Positions 62,668 through 64,000 of a stretch of 64,000 nt of DNA are shown piece by piece (within the stretch, counting starts at the first letter, position 1; every line of letters begins with the position of its first letter). This DNA is from Aeromonas dhakensis (GTDB taxonomy: Bacteria; Pseudomonadota; Gammaproteobacteria; Enterobacterales; Aeromonadaceae). The stretch covers positions 1 through 64,000 of the forward strand of contig NZ_CDBH01000062.1 in assembly GCF_000820305.1 (NCBI RefSeq), in the 5' to 3' direction. Under the pieces are notes generated by a model. That model made no database searches and was not told where the DNA came from. It was given only the letters and a program-made list of their open reading frames with translations. A program made the translations under genes and the position numbers.

Positions 62668-63918
62668 ATGGAATTTTCCTTGTTCGGCGAGAAGTTCACT
62701 CGCCATGCCGGTATTACCCAACTCATGGATGACCTTAATCAGGGGCTGACCAATCCGGACGCCATCATGCTGGGTGGCGGCAACCCGGCCCCCATCCCTG
62801 CCATGCTGGAACGCTTTCAGGCCGAGGCCAAGAGCCTGCTCGACAACGGCGAGCTGGTGAAGGCGATGGCCAACTACGATGGCCCCCAGGGCAAGGACAG
62901 GTTCACCAAGGCGCTGGCGGCCCTGCTCAGCAAGGAGCTGGGTTGGGAGATCTCAGCCCGCAACATCGCACTGACCAACGGCAGCCAGAACGCCTTCTTC
63001 TATCTGTTCAACCTGCTGGCGGGCGAATTTGCCGATGGCCGCAAGAAGAAGGTGCTGTTCCCGCTCGCTCCCGAGTACATCGGTTATGCCGACTCGGCTC
63101 TGGCCGACGACTACTTCGTGGCCTACAAACCCACCATCGAGAAACTGCCCGACGGCCAGTTCAAGTACCACGTGGACTTCGAGAGCCTGCAGGTGGGTGA
63201 CGACATCGGGGTGATCTGCGTCTCCCGGCCGACCAACCCGACCGGCAACGTGCTGACCGATGAAGAGATCGAGCACCTCGATCAGATCGCCCGCGACAAG
63301 GGCATTCCGCTACTGATCGACAACGCCTACGGCGTCCCCTTCCCTGGCATCATCTTCAGCGAGGCCAAGCCGTTCTGGAACGCCAACACCATCCTCTGCA
63401 TGAGCCTCTCCAAGCTGGGGTTGCCGGGTACTCGCTGCGGCATCGTCATCGCCGACGAGAAGATCATTCAGGCCATCACCAACCTGAGCGGCATCATCAA
63501 TCTAGCACCGGGCAGTCTGGGCCCCGCCATCACCATTCCGATGATCGAGAGCGGCGAGATCATCGCCCTCAGCGAACAGGTGGTGAAACCCTTCTATCGG
63601 CAGAAGGCGGAGCTGGCGGTGCAGCTGCTGCGCGAGGCCATCCCCGATCCGCGCTTCCATATCCACAAGCCGGAAGGCGCCCTCTTCCTCTGGCTCTGGT
63701 TCGAAGACCTGCCGATCCACTGCCAGGCGCTGTACGAGCGACTGAAGGCGAAGAACCTGCTGATCGTGCCGGGTCACTACTTCTTCCCCGGCATCGATGA
63801 CCCGGAGTGGCGTCACAGCCGGGAATGCATCCGCCTCAACTACTCCCAGAGCGAGGAGCTGGTGCGGCGCGGCATCGCCATCCTGGCCGACGAGATCAAC
63901 GCCCTCTACGCCGGCTAA
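62668..63918 (+). CDS. avtA: Valine-pyruvate aminotransferase AvtA
   Basis: PLP-dependent aminotransferase C (transaminase C), interconverting valine and alanine keto acids; 416 residues, the same as E. coli AvtA (417). LGGGNPAPIPAM near residue 36, NYDGPQGKDRFTKALA (about 70-85), SRPTNPTGNVLTDEE (about 190-204) and the PLP lysine in MSLSKLGLPGTRCG (about 249) are present. Single gene with its own terminator. Confidence 0.95.
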   Translation: MEFSLFGEKFTRHAGITQLMDDLNQGLTNPDAIMLGGGNPAPIPAMLERFQAEAKSLLDNGELVKAMANYDGPQGKDRFTKALAALLSKELGWEISARNIALTNGSQNAFFYLFNLLAGEFADGRKKKVLFPLAPEYIGYADSALADDYFVAYKPTIEKLPDGQFKYHVDFESLQVGDDIGVICVSRPTNPTGNVLTDEEIEHLDQIARDKGIPLLIDNAYGVPFPGIIFSEAKPFWNANTILCMSLSKLGLPGTRCGIVIADEKIIQAITNLSGIINLAPGSLGPAITIPMIESGEIIALSEQVVKPFYRQKAELAVQLLREAIPDPRFHIHKPEGALFLWLWFEDLPIHCQALYERLKAKNLLIVPGHYFFPGIDDPEWRHSRECIRLNYSQSEELVRRGIAILADEINALYAG

Positions 63919-63941
63919 GCGCCAGTCAGGCGAACATAAAC

Positions 63942-63970
63942 AGAGAGGCCTGCGAATGCAGGCCTCTCTT
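63942..63970 (+). terminator. avtA terminator
   Basis: AGAGAGGCCTGC and GCAGGCCTCTCT form a perfect 12-bp stem around GAAT, followed by a short T-rich tail. Confidence 0.85.
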
Positions 63971-64000
63971 CTATCAGCTGGTCAGCGGTACTGTTTAGCC

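Overview
The window looks like chromosomal DNA of an Aeromonas species (about 60% GC, gammaproteobacterial gene order, no plasmid or phage genes). Several blocks match E. coli or Salmonella synteny closely: btuB-murI next to an rRNA promoter region, gmk-rpoZ-spoT-trmH, the four-tRNA cluster Arg-His-Leu-Pro, kdpFABC-DE and pgtABC/pgtP. Species level cannot be fixed from sequence reading alone. Two parS-like palindromes near the right end and the rrn promoters at the left edge suggest an origin-proximal location.

Layout. 1-4000: tandem rRNA P1/P2 promoters firing leftward out of the window, an RRM protein with membrane anchor, murI, and btuB under a cobalamin riboswitch. 4001-7990: NhaR-like regulator divergent from an SbtA/SbtB-type bicarbonate transporter pair, then purE-purK (PurK consumes bicarbonate). 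8000-11720: pyruvate-responsive YpdA/YpdB system with its transporter yhjX and a recognisable operator. 11889-16100: leuE, fsr, a BaiN/YhiN flavoprotein and ferritin. 16281-28000: a TPR-GGDEF cyclase, fabV, uspA, a second-type trpS behind a Trp-codon attenuator, a LysR/DMT pair, bioP, a degenerate GGDEF protein and LPS core genes (kdkA, GT9). 28118-34809: gmk, rpoZ, spoT, trmH, catB-like, pldB-like, yigL. 34891-41495: phosphoglycerate sensing and uptake (pgtA, B, C, P). 41567-43213: two ricin-fold lipoproteins and four tRNA genes. 43409-48317: TetR-controlled RND efflux pump. 48395-51788: orphan sensor kinase and glutathione reductase. 52088-60082: complete Kdp potassium system. 60179-63918: Bcr/CflA-type exporter with divergent AraC regulator, a small periplasmic protein and avtA.

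The most unusual signal is recurrent: at least seven gene ends or terminators are followed or preceded by a second, diverged copy of the same end (leuE 5', yhiN 3', ftnA terminator, trmH 5', gor 3', kdpB 3', kdpE 3'). In the kdpB, gor, kdpE and leuE copies the differences closest to the gene end are synonymous, so these copies appear to descend from real coding alleles rather than from drift of a noncoding duplicate. Two of them flank fsr exactly, as if a donor segment carrying short homologous ends had been inserted. Other signals worth attention are a complete ribosome-mediated attenuator before trpS, a YpdB operator with the 11-bp spacing I recall for E. coli, repeated TGACYCA motifs between pgtC and pgtP, and a candidate small RNA upstream of uspA.
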